Part shown: in pieces, positions 1 through 6,732 of the stretch
Layout of the letters: each line of letters opens with the position of its first letter
How positions within the stretch are numbered: position 1 is the stretch's first letter
Origin: an uncultured Pseudomonadota bacterium
Lineage (GTDB): Bacteria > Myxococcota_A > UBA9042 > CAIXZC01
Length of the DNA stretch: 18,756 nucleotides
Direction: 5' to 3'
Assembly: GCA_937884235.1 (NCBI GenBank)
Contig: CALGBT010000654.1
Coordinates: 1 to 18,756, forward strand
Made by a program: the position numbers and the translations under genes
The notes under the pieces: generated by a model
Database searches by the model: none
Told to the model about the DNA's origin: nothing
What the model saw: the letters and a program-made list of their open reading frames with translations, nothing else

Positions 1-1853
1 CGGGCTGTCAGCCCGACGGCTGTGGCGGCGTCTGCCCCTGTGATTCCGAGGACGTAGTTTGCTGGGATGGCGCCTGTTGTGTAGCGGCATGCGATGCGGA
101 AATGGGTTGTCAGTCAGATGGCTGTGGCGCTGTTTGCCCCTGCGGCTCTGAAGAGGAAGTCTGCTTTGGCGGGGCGTGTTGCGTTCCCTCCTGCGAGGGC
201 AAGATTTGCGGGGATGATGGCTGCGGCGGCAGTTGCGGCTTCTGTGATATTGGTGCGTGCGTTGATGGTGTCTGCCTGGATGCTCCAGGCTGCATCACCT
301 CCGGCACACCTACTTGTGGCGGGTGCCCCTGTGAAGCCTGCGTCTGTGCCATGGACTCGTGGTGCTGCCAGAACAGTTGGGACAGCCTCTGCGTTAGCGA
401 GTGCGTTGACCAGTGTGGCGGTTGCGCCGACCTTTCCAATTGTGGCGATGGTTCTTGTGAGGCCGCGGTTGGCGAGAATTGCAGTTCATGCGCTGAAGAC
501 TGCACGTGTCCCAACGGGGAGGTCTGCGGGACTCTTAATAACGGTGTGGCCTGCCTCCCGGATATGTGTGCCATGGGTGTTCCAGAGATTGGCTGTTGCC
601 AGGAGGAGGTGCTCTATGCTTGTGCGGAGGGTGAGACCTTCGCCCTCGACTGCGGCACCCTCGAGGACAATATTTGTGGTTGGTACATCGGTGATTTCAC
701 CTACCCCGCAGGCTACTACTGCGGCCCCCCCGATCTTATTGAACCCGGCGGCGACCCCAGCGGCGAGTATCCCCTTGAGTGCTCCACGTGCGACCCGCCG
801 TGCGGCGATGGCGAGAAGTGCGTTGGTGGCGAGTGTGTGGTCTGCGTTCCCAAGTGTGCCGGCAAGAACTGTGGTGCTGATGGTTGCGGTGGGGAATGCG
901 GTTCTTGTCCCGACGGACTCGTCTGTCAGGGCGGCCTCTGCGCCGTGGTTGGCTGCGAGGTGTCGCCGCAGCCAGGCTGTGGCGGTTGTCCGTGTGAGGC
1001 TTGTGTCTGCGCAATGGATGCCTTCTGCTGTGACTCGCAGTGGGACGATATGTGCGTTGGTGAATGTGTTGACAGTTGCGGCGGGTGCCCGGAGCCTGAG
1101 CCATTCTGCGGGGATCTTCTCTGCAACGGAGACGAGGATTGTGATTCCTGCACCAAGGATTGCGCCTGTGAGGCCGGGCAACTCTGTGACGCTGGGGTCT
1201 GCGTGGACTGCGTTCCCGGCTGTGATGGTCTCGAGTGCGGCGATGATGGTTGCGGTGGCAGCTGTGGTGAATGCGGGGACGAAGAAGAGTGCAAAGCTGG
1301 TCTCTGCGTCGGCCCCTGCGACCCCGATTGTACCGACAAGGTCTGCGGTGATGATGGTTGCGGCGGTTCCTGCGGCGACTGTGGCGCGCAAGAGGAGTGT
1401 GTGGATGGTGCCTGCGTGCCGGTTGAACTCTGCGGTAATGGAGTAATTGATGTCGGTGAAGAGTGTGAATTGGACAGCGATTGTGGGGCGTCTGCTGACT
1501 GTACGGACTGCGTTTGCGTGATCGCCTGTCTGCCCGATTGCACCGATAAGGATTGCGGTGACGATGGCTGCGAGGGCTCGTGCGGGGATTGTGGCGCAGA
1601 AGAAGACTGTGCGGCGGGCGTTTGCACTCCGACTTCTGGCCCCGATGCTACTACCGGTGCCGATGTTGCTGATGCCGCGGGCGAGGCGGACCTCCAGGGG
1701 GCTGATGCCGCCGGCAATGCTGACGTCGTCGGCGAGAAGCCCAAGAAGAGTGGCAACTGCTCCTCGGCTGAAGGAGGTAATCCTGCGTCCCTCATACTGA
1801 TTGTTCTCGCCGCGCTGATGATGCTGGCGTGGCGTCGTCGCGCGGTAGTCTAG
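1..1853 (+). CDS. Cysteine-rich modular surface/secreted protein with MYXO-CTERM-like tail (5' partial)
   Basis: The frame is open to the left edge (codons from position 3 read GCQPDGCGG), so the Met at 102 is internal and the N-terminus with any signal peptide is outside the window. By hand count about 105 of the 583 residues after position 102 are Cys. Visible modules: repeated units with a CGDDGCGGSCG core and flanking C-x-C pairs (several between 3 and 280, again at 850-930, 1210-1420 and 1530-1630); two units of the form CGGCPCEACVCAMD, CC, WD, CGGC (about 284-426 and 972-1088); CGDG-type units near 430-510 and 1110-1190; one larger unit at about 573-800; and a CGNG...GEEC element near 1430-1530, as in myxobacterial Cys-rich repeats. 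After an Ala/Asp/Gly-rich linker the tail has Cys (1758-1760), then GNP, about 18 hydrophobic residues and WRRR. Inferred role: an exported, disulfide-rich protein anchored or processed at the envelope. No catalytic domain is seen, and the ligand is unknown. Confidence 0.85.
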   Translation, partial: GCQPDGCGGVCPCDSEDVVCWDGACCVAACDAEMGCQSDGCGAVCPCGSEEEVCFGGACCVPSCEGKICGDDGCGGSCGFCDIGACVDGVCLDAPGCITSGTPTCGGCPCEACVCAMDSWCCQNSWDSLCVSECVDQCGGCADLSNCGDGSCEAAVGENCSSCAEDCTCPNGEVCGTLNNGVACLPDMCAMGVPEIGCCQEEVLYACAEGETFALDCGTLEDNICGWYIGDFTYPAGYYCGPPDLIEPGGDPSGEYPLECSTCDPPCGDGEKCVGGECVVCVPKCAGKNCGADGCGGECGSCPDGLVCQGGLCAVVGCEVSPQPGCGGCPCEACVCAMDAFCCDSQWDDMCVGECVDSCGGCPEPEPFCGDLLCNGDEDCDSCTKDCACEAGQLCDAGVCVDCVPGCDGLECGDDGCGGSCGECGDEEECKAGLCVGPCDPDCTDKVCGDDGCGGSCGDCGAQEECVDGACVPVELCGNGVIDVGEECELDSDCGASADCTDCVCVIACLPDCTDKDCGDDGCEGSCGDCGAEEDCAAGVCTPTSGPDATTGADVADAAGEADLQGADAAGNADVVGEKPKKSGNCSSAEGGNPASLILIVLAALMMLAWRRRAVV

Positions 1854-1860
1854 CTGACTC

Positions 1861-1888
1861 TTGACAAGGTCACCCCCCTAAGTAAGAT
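1861..1888 (+). promoter_or_regulatory. Probable sigma70-type promoter for the second cysteine-rich gene
   Basis: A perfect -35 hexamer TTGACA (1861-1866) is followed after 16 nt by TAAGAT (1883-1888), a 4/6 match to the -10 consensus. It starts 8 nt after the stop codon of the upstream Cys-rich gene and leaves a leader of about 70 nt before the ATG at 1966. The second gene can therefore probably be transcribed on its own as well as by read-through. The spacer holds a C6 run. Confidence 0.45.
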
Positions 1889-1965
1889 AAGCCCCGAAAT
1901 CTTTATTGATTATCCTAGGCGCACAGGTGAGTTTGCGCGGCGGATTCCAAACCTGGAGGATTGAA

Positions 1966-4392
1966 ATGATGGGAAAGCGTGCTCTATTGACCCTGGCAGC
2001 CCTGATGTTGATGGCCGCCCCCGCGCTGGCGGAGTATCCGGATGATTGCCTGGGCCTCAACGAGGCCAGCGGTACGGATTGCTCTGGTCTGACGGACATC
2101 GGCTGTTGTGACGATGTGGACCGTGTTGTCTGGTGCCAGGACGGCCAGCTCTTCTGCATCGACTGTGCTGCCGGCAATCCGCAATGTGGCTGGAGTCCAG
2201 ATGCTGGTTTCTACGACTGTGGCACGGCGGACGGCCCAGCCGACCCCTCGGGCGACAATCCCAAGGACTGCGGCTTCGGGTGCGACCCCGAATGCACCGA
2301 GAATCAGGTTTGCGTTTTTGGTGAGTGCTGTACTCCCGATTGTGCCAACAAGGCGTGTGGTGATGATGGCTGCGGCGGTAGCTGTGGTGAATGCGGCCCG
2401 GGTCAGGCCTGTGAGGACTCCACTTGTGAAGACCTGCCGGCTTGCCAGTTGGCGGCTCTGCCCATCGCCTGTGACGATGTCGTTGAAGGGACCACCGTAG
2501 GGGCCACCAGTGTGCTCGACGGGTACTCTTGCGAGTCGTGGGACGAGAGCGGCCCCGAGATTGGCTACCAGTTCAACGTGGACTATCTGCCCGACGGCGT
2601 GACCACGGACAATGTCGTTGTCTCTATTGAGTATGAAGGGGCCGGCGACCTTGATATTTTTGCCCTTGCCGGTGCCTGCACGACCATGGACTGCCTTGAC
2701 GGTCATAATAATGAAGTTGAAGTGGATGTGACCGCCGGTGGTTCCTACTTCTTCGTTGTTGATGGATTCGGTGGGGCCGAAGGCGCCTTCACCATGAAGG
2801 TCATCTGCCTTTCCACCTGCGTTCCCGTCTGCAAGGACGGTCCCTGTTCTGACAACGGCTGCAAGGGGCTCTGCCCCTGTGAGGCGGATGGCGACGTCTG
2901 CTATGCCGGCGAATGCTGCACCCCGTCATGCGACGGTCTGGAATGTGGCGACGATGGCTGCGGCGGCAATTGCGGGGAGTGCGAGGGAGAGTTGGCCTGT
3001 GTAGAGGGGATTTGCTCGGAGGCCACCTGCGCCGGCTCTTGCGGCGGCTCCTCACCTTTCGGTTGCTTCTGCGACGAACTCTGCTTCGAGTATGGCGACT
3101 GCTGTGAAGATATCTGCTCTGCTTGCCCGGACTTCACAGAGCAGTGTGGTGCGATTTGTGATCCTCCCTGCGCCGACGGCGAGATCTGCCAGGATGGAGA
3201 GTGCGTGGAGTGCGTGCCGGATTGCACCGACAAGGAATGTGGCAGCGATGGCTGTGGTGGGTCCTGTGGCGAATGCGCTGCTGGCTTTGGCTGTGCGGCG
3301 GGCGTTTGCGTCGAGTCTACCGGGCCTGCGGAATGCCTCGGCCCCAATGAACCCAGCAGCGACGATTGCATGGGCCTGACCTATGAAGGCTGCTGCGATG
3401 AGACCGGCCGTGTCATGTGGTGCGACAATGGTAGTCTCTTCTGCATCGACTGCGTTGGCGGTGGCAATGAGTTCTGCGGCTGGCAAGGGGACTTCTACGA
3501 CTGTGGCACCGATGGCTCAGAGGATCCGTCCGGCGCCAACCCCCTCGATTGTGGGTTGACCGGCGGCTGTGACCCGGCCTGTGCCCCTGGCGAGAAGTGC
3601 GTGGGCGGCGAGTGCGTGGCCTGCGAACCAGACTGTGGCGGCAAGAGTTGCGGTGATGATGGCTGCGGTGGGAACTGCGGATCCTGCCCCGAAGGTGCCT
3701 CCTGCACTGACGGCGCTTGCCATGGCGGCCCCGGCTGTCAGGTTGAAGAGGGCCCGGGCTGCGGTGGTTGCAACTGCGAGGCCTGTGTTTGTGAAATCGA
3801 TGCATACTGCTGCGACACGCAGTATGACGATATCTGCGTGGGCCTCTGCATCAGCGATTGCGGTGGTTGCCCGACGGACCCGGTTGAGGGGTGCGGCGAC
3901 GGCGCTTGCGCTGGTGGCGAGACCTGCACGACCTGTCCTGCCGACTGTGGTTGTGAGGCTGGGTTCACGTGCAAAGACGGAACTTGCGAAGAGGCGACCT
4001 GCGAAGTTGATTGCACCGGCAAAGACTGCGGCGATGACGGTTGTGGCGGTAGCTGCGGCGACTGCGCCGAAGGCGAAGCCTGCGTCGCTGGGCAGTGCGG
4101 AGCTTGTGTGCCGGCTTGTGATGGCAAGGATTGCGGCGATGATGGTTGTGGCGCCACCTGTGGCGCTTGTGATGCCGGCTTCCAGTGCAGTGAAGGCATC
4201 TGCTCCGCTGAAATCGGCGTGGATGTTATTGCCGGCGATGTCCCTGGCAATGTCGACGATGACATTACCACGGAAGAACCCAAGGACGAGAAGAGCGGTT
4301 GCACCACCGGTGCCACGGGCAATCCTTTTGCCCTCATGCTCTTCCTCTCAATGCTCCTCGCCATCGTGGCCATTCGCCGCGTAAATGCCTGA
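1966..4392 (+). CDS. Secreted cysteine-rich modular protein with PPC-like and somatomedin-B-like domains and MYXO-CTERM-like tail
   Basis: I chose the ATG at 1966 (808 aa) rather than the in-frame ATG at 1906, because GGAGGA lies 5 nt upstream and the product then opens with a classic signal peptide (MMGKRALLTLAALMLMAAPALA, cut before EYPDD). Order of modules: an FYDCG-type unit (residues ~23-108); a CGDDGCGGSCG repeat; a beta-rich segment at ~158-281 with DLDIFALAG and GGSYFFVVDGF, resembling bacterial pre-peptidase C-terminal (PPC) domains; more Cys repeats; a somatomedin-B-like domain (~355-387); another Cys repeat; a second FYDCG-type unit (~456-539); a CGGCNCEACVC...CC...C unit (~596-635); CGDG and CGDDGCGG units; an acidic linker; and a tail with Cys, GNP, about 19 hydrophobic residues and IRR. 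It shares modules and tail design with the gene just upstream, so the two are probably paralogous in architecture. Likely exported, oxidatively folded and envelope-anchored. The function is unknown; adhesion or binding is a guess. Confidence 0.88.
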   Translation: MMGKRALLTLAALMLMAAPALAEYPDDCLGLNEASGTDCSGLTDIGCCDDVDRVVWCQDGQLFCIDCAAGNPQCGWSPDAGFYDCGTADGPADPSGDNPKDCGFGCDPECTENQVCVFGECCTPDCANKACGDDGCGGSCGECGPGQACEDSTCEDLPACQLAALPIACDDVVEGTTVGATSVLDGYSCESWDESGPEIGYQFNVDYLPDGVTTDNVVVSIEYEGAGDLDIFALAGACTTMDCLDGHNNEVEVDVTAGGSYFFVVDGFGGAEGAFTMKVICLSTCVPVCKDGPCSDNGCKGLCPCEADGDVCYAGECCTPSCDGLECGDDGCGGNCGECEGELACVEGICSEATCAGSCGGSSPFGCFCDELCFEYGDCCEDICSACPDFTEQCGAICDPPCADGEICQDGECVECVPDCTDKECGSDGCGGSCGECAAGFGCAAGVCVESTGPAECLGPNEPSSDDCMGLTYEGCCDETGRVMWCDNGSLFCIDCVGGGNEFCGWQGDFYDCGTDGSEDPSGANPLDCGLTGGCDPACAPGEKCVGGECVACEPDCGGKSCGDDGCGGNCGSCPEGASCTDGACHGGPGCQVEEGPGCGGCNCEACVCEIDAYCCDTQYDDICVGLCISDCGGCPTDPVEGCGDGACAGGETCTTCPADCGCEAGFTCKDGTCEEATCEVDCTGKDCGDDGCGGSCGDCAEGEACVAGQCGACVPACDGKDCGDDGCGATCGACDAGFQCSEGICSAEIGVDVIAGDVPGNVDDDITTEEPKDEKSGCTTGATGNPFALMLFLSMLLAIVAIRRVNA

Positions 4393-4397
4393 TACCG

Positions 4398-4455
4398 CAG
4401 TAATCCAGCAGTAATCCAGCAGTAATAATCCAGCAGTAATCCAGCAGTAATCCAG
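4398..4455 (+). repeat. 11-bp tandem repeat (CAGTAATCCAG) x5
   Basis: Five head-to-tail copies start 6 nt after the TGA of the Cys-rich gene: 4398-4408, 4409-4419, 4420-4433, 4434-4444 and 4445-4455, followed by a partial CAGT. The third copy has an extra TAA and is 14 bp long; the other four are identical. The array lies between two convergent genes and holds no inverted repeat, so it is not a hairpin terminator. It looks like a slippage-generated minisatellite. Confidence 0.9.
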
Positions 4456-4476
4456 CAGTGATTTCTTCCTAACTAG

Positions 4477-6027
4477 CTACTTGGCGATGGCTTCGACGCG
4501 GGTCTGGCGGATGACTGCCACTTTGATGCGGCCGGGGTAGGTGAGTTCCTGCTCGATCTTCTTGGCGATGTCGTTGGAGAGTACTTTCAGCTGCTCGTCG
4601 GAGACCTTGTCCGGGGCAACGAGGACACGGATTTCTCGGCCCGCCTGGAAGGCGAAGGCTTCAACGACACCCTTGAATGATTTGGAGATGTTCTCCAGGT
4701 CCTCAAGTCGCTTGAGGTAGGATTCAAGCAGTTCTCGTCGAGCGCCCGGTCGGGCACCGGAAATGGCATCGGCTGCAATAATAATGTGGTCGAGAACAGT
4801 CTCGGGTCGTTCATGGTGGGCTTGAATGGCGGCGACCACGGCCGGAGATTCGCCGTACTTCTTGGCCAGGGCAGCTCCGATAACATGGTGAGGGCCTTCC
4901 TGCTCCTGGTCTGCGGCCTTACCAATATCGTGCAAGAGGCCGGTGCGTCGCGCTTCCTTCACGTTCTGTCCCAACTCTCCAGCCAGCAGGCCAGCCATGT
5001 ATGAGACTTCGATGGAGTGAGCCAGGACGTTCTGGCCGTAGCTTGTCCGGTAGCGCAAGCGCCCAATCAGCTTGACCAGTTCCGGGTTCAGGCCGTAGAC
5101 GTTGAGTTCCATGGTGGCTCTTTCGCCGGCCTGCTTGATGAGCGCGTCCACTTCTGCCCGTGTCTTTTCCAGCACTTCTTCGATGCGGGTCGGGTGGATG
5201 CGGCCGTCCTGGATCAGCTTCTGGAGAGCCAGGCGAGCGATTTCACGCCGCACTGCTGAGAAGCCGGAGATTACTATGGCTTCGGGCGTATCGTCGATGA
5301 TCAGGTCGACCCCGGCAGCGGCTTCAAAGGCCCGGATGTTGCGACCCTCACGGCCAATGATACGGCCCTTCATCTCGTCGTTTGGCAACGGAACCACGGT
5401 TACGACCTGCTCCGCTACATACTCCCCGGCGTATCGACTCAGTGCCGAAGAGATGATCTTCTTGGCGGTTGCTTCTGCGGTGTCTTTGGTCTCCTCTTCA
5501 AGGGCGACCAGTTCTTTTGCCGCTTCGAGCTTGGCCTCTCCAACCATCTCGGTAATCAGCGCGGTTTTGGCTTCATCTGCGCTCATGCCCGCGATTCGCT
5601 GGAGTGTCTCCGTGGCCGTCTGGTTGAGGCGTTCGTAGTCCTCAGCCAGCTTCTTGGCCCGCTCTTCGTTGGTCTCGGCCTTCTTCTCGCGAGTTTGGAG
5701 GTCCAATTCCTTGGCCGTCAGCAGGTCCCCTTTGCGTTCAATGTTCTCGTCTTTCTTGATGAGTCGCTGCTCGGTTGCCTGGAGTTCGAGTCTGCGCTGC
5801 TTGGTATCGTTCTCGAATTCGTGGGCTCGGCTTTCAATCTCACGGGCTTCAAGCGCGGCGTTTTTGCGAATCGCTTCGGCTTTGACATCGGCTTCTTTGA
5901 GAAGCTTGGAGGCTTTTTCTGCAGCCTCCCCAACCTCATCCACGCTCTTTCTGCGCAGGACAAAGAGAATCCCCAGGCCGATGGCCAGGCCGATGGCGAC
6001 GCCGATGATAATGTAGAGAACTGTCAT
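4477..6027 (-). CDS. rny: Ribonuclease Y
   Basis: Endoribonuclease that starts mRNA decay from the inner face of the membrane. The 516 aa match the usual family length of about 520. An N-terminal membrane helix (residues ~3-24, ending LRRK) is followed by a long charged coiled coil (~30-200), a KH RNA-binding domain with GRIIGREGRNIR (221-232), and an HD phosphohydrolase domain with the HSIEVS His near 337, the metal-binding HD pair in LLHDIGK (366-367) and AIQAHHE (~401-406). All catalytic signatures are intact. The ATG at 6027 is preceded by GAGGTGA at ribosome-binding distance. It is the last gene of the zapA - putative 6S - rny block, and I see no strong promoter of its own in the gap, so read-through from upstream is likely. 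It converges on the Cys-rich gene across the tandem repeat. Confidence 0.97.
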   Translation of the reverse strand: MTVLYIIIGVAIGLAIGLGILFVLRRKSVDEVGEAAEKASKLLKEADVKAEAIRKNAALEAREIESRAHEFENDTKQRRLELQATEQRLIKKDENIERKGDLLTAKELDLQTREKKAETNEERAKKLAEDYERLNQTATETLQRIAGMSADEAKTALITEMVGEAKLEAAKELVALEEETKDTAEATAKKIISSALSRYAGEYVAEQVVTVVPLPNDEMKGRIIGREGRNIRAFEAAAGVDLIIDDTPEAIVISGFSAVRREIARLALQKLIQDGRIHPTRIEEVLEKTRAEVDALIKQAGERATMELNVYGLNPELVKLIGRLRYRTSYGQNVLAHSIEVSYMAGLLAGELGQNVKEARRTGLLHDIGKAADQEQEGPHHVIGAALAKKYGESPAVVAAIQAHHERPETVLDHIIIAADAISGARPGARRELLESYLKRLEDLENISKSFKGVVEAFAFQAGREIRVLVAPDKVSDEQLKVLSNDIAKKIEQELTYPGRIKVAVIRQTRVEAIAK

Positions 6028-6102
6028 CAGATCACCTCAAGTGGTCGCTACAATCCATGAATGTCATGTCCAGCGTGCTTGAGTGAACCTCGGAGGAAAG
6101 TC

Positions 6103-6280
6103 TATACGCATCGCGACGCGTGGGTCAGACCGCAGTAAACCGAGAACAGTGCTTCTCCTGATTTTGCACCGCGGCTTGAATACTGAGCCGCTATCTATTC
6201 CGGCTTGTGCCGTCCAACTAAAGTCAACTCCGGAAGAGTTGAAGATTCAGTCTTACTTCGCCTAGCTTTTTCAGCGTATA
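6103..6280 (-). ncRNA. ssrS: Candidate 6S RNA (ssrS-like) between zapA and rny
   Basis: The 285-nt gap holds no credible ORF, but its minus strand can fold into a closed structure of about 178 nt, close to the length of 6S RNA. The ends are exactly complementary over 7 nt (TATACGC at 6280-6274 with GCGTATA at 6109-6103). Inside are a 7-bp hairpin TCAACTC/GAGTTGA (6242-6224), an apical arm with GCAC/GTGC and AGCCG/CGGCT (6210-6166), and a 5-bp hairpin GAGAA/TTCTC (6157-6142). The 3' half contains GAGAAGC and, further on, ACTGCG, a pair of words that also occurs in this order in the 3' bubble strand of E. coli 6S as I remember it. The position downstream of zapA is where ssrS sits in many proteobacteria. 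The family assignment is inferred from position, length and fold; the ends are approximate and the promoter is not clear. Confidence 0.5.
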
Positions 6281-6286
6281 TATTAT

Positions 6287-6300
6287 CCCCCCGAAGGAGG
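6287..6300 (-). other. UUCG-tetraloop hairpin after zapA
   Basis: On the minus strand, 12 nt past the zapA stop, CCTCC and GGGGG (one G-T pair) close a TTCG loop with a C-G closing pair, the extra-stable UUCG tetraloop. No T-run follows (ATAATATAT instead), so it is a weak terminator at best. It may protect the zapA 3' end or act as an RNA-processing boundary ahead of the putative 6S RNA. Confidence 0.4.
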
Positions 6301-6312
6301 CTCAAACACAGC

Positions 6313-6594
6313 CTAGCAAAGGTATCTTGTTTCCTGGAGCTTTTCCAGCAAAAAAGTTGACTTCGTCCGCACCTTGTCGCGCATCTCGCGCAGGCGCTGT
6401 TGTTCCTTGAAGAGGTCGTCACCAAGATTGAGCATGGTGAGGATAGCAACGGTCATCTCTGGGAGTCGGCCGTCAGGGTCAATTTCTTCCATCTTGCTCT
6501 CGATGTACTGGACGAGTTCCCCAATATGTTCCTGGGAATCGAGGGTCTTGATGGGAATCTTGCGGCCAAATAGTTCAACGACGATGCTATTCAT
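6313..6594 (-). CDS. zapA: Cell division protein ZapA
   Basis: Small FtsZ-ring-associated protein that bundles FtsZ protofilaments at midcell. The 93 aa show the family pattern: a short N-terminal beta region (IVVELFGRKIPIKT), then the helix with HIGELVQYIESKMEEI, the VAILTMLNLGDDLF core helix and a C-terminal coiled coil rich in Glu, Arg and Lys. The ATG at 6594 has AAGGGG at about ribosome-binding distance. It has its own predicted promoter (6628-6655) and lies upstream of the putative 6S RNA and rny, matching the widespread zapA-ssrS linkage. ZapA homologues diverge strongly in sequence, so the call rests on length, pattern and neighbours together. Confidence 0.88.
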   Translation of the reverse strand: MNSIVVELFGRKIPIKTLDSQEHIGELVQYIESKMEEIDPDGRLPEMTVAILTMLNLGDDLFKEQQRLREMRDKVRTKSTFLLEKLQETRYLC

Positions 6595-6627
6595 GGATCA
6601 CCCCTTCAATGCCAAACAACTGGCGCC

Positions 6628-6655
6628 ATTCTAGCATCGAGGGGGGGGGTGTCAA
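6628..6655 (-). promoter_or_regulatory. Predicted sigma70 promoter of zapA with poly-C spacer
   Basis: On the minus strand a perfect TTGACA (6655-6650) and TAGAAT (6633-6628, 5/6 match) are 16 nt apart. Transcription would start about 25-30 nt before the zapA ATG. Nine of the 16 spacer bases are an unbroken C run (G9 on the plus strand, 6641-6649). It is the best promoter in the window and probably drives zapA, the putative 6S RNA and rny. Confidence 0.65.
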
Positions 6656-6681
6656 GAAAGGGACGAGAAAACTCTCGCCCC
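6655..6681 (-). terminator. Probable intrinsic terminator of trxA
   Basis: On the minus strand, about 50 nt past the trxA stop, a hairpin with arms GGG/CCC and CGAGA/TCTCG, one mismatch and a 4-nt GTTT loop (6681-6660) is followed by TTTCTT. The U-tract is short but present. The tail runs directly into the TTGACA of the zapA promoter, so one transcription unit ends exactly where the next begins. Confidence 0.55.
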
Positions 6682-6732
6682 ACCTTTGCCAACAAATTCG
6701 TCCCCTTCCTAGCAGGATCTTTGAGAGGTGGT

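Noticed and set aside
94..1446. Long plus-strand open frame (450 codons) overlapping the first cysteine-rich gene
   Set aside because: It is a shadow of the Cys-codon-rich real frame: Ala/Val/Arg-rich with no domain pattern, while the other frame shows regular cysteine modules.
926..1795. Minus-strand open frame (289 codons, Ser/Pro/Gln-rich) opposite the first cysteine-rich gene
   Set aside because: It is the antisense of TGC/TGT/GGC-rich repeats, which gives few stops by composition. It has no ribosome-binding site or recognisable domain; similar frames lie opposite the second gene for the same reason.
1906..1965. Upstream ATG giving a 20-residue N-terminal extension of the second cysteine-rich protein
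   Set aside because: There is no ribosome-binding site there and the extension would bury the signal peptide. The ATG at 1966 has GGAGGA and a proper signal sequence.
4398..4455. Tandem array considered as a CRISPR or a terminator
   Set aside because: The 11-bp units have no spacers, no cas genes are nearby, and there is no inverted repeat or T-run.
6083..6265. 60-codon plus-strand open frame in the zapA-rny gap
   Set aside because: There is no ribosome-binding site or domain, and it lies antisense to the candidate 6S RNA, which explains the sequence better.
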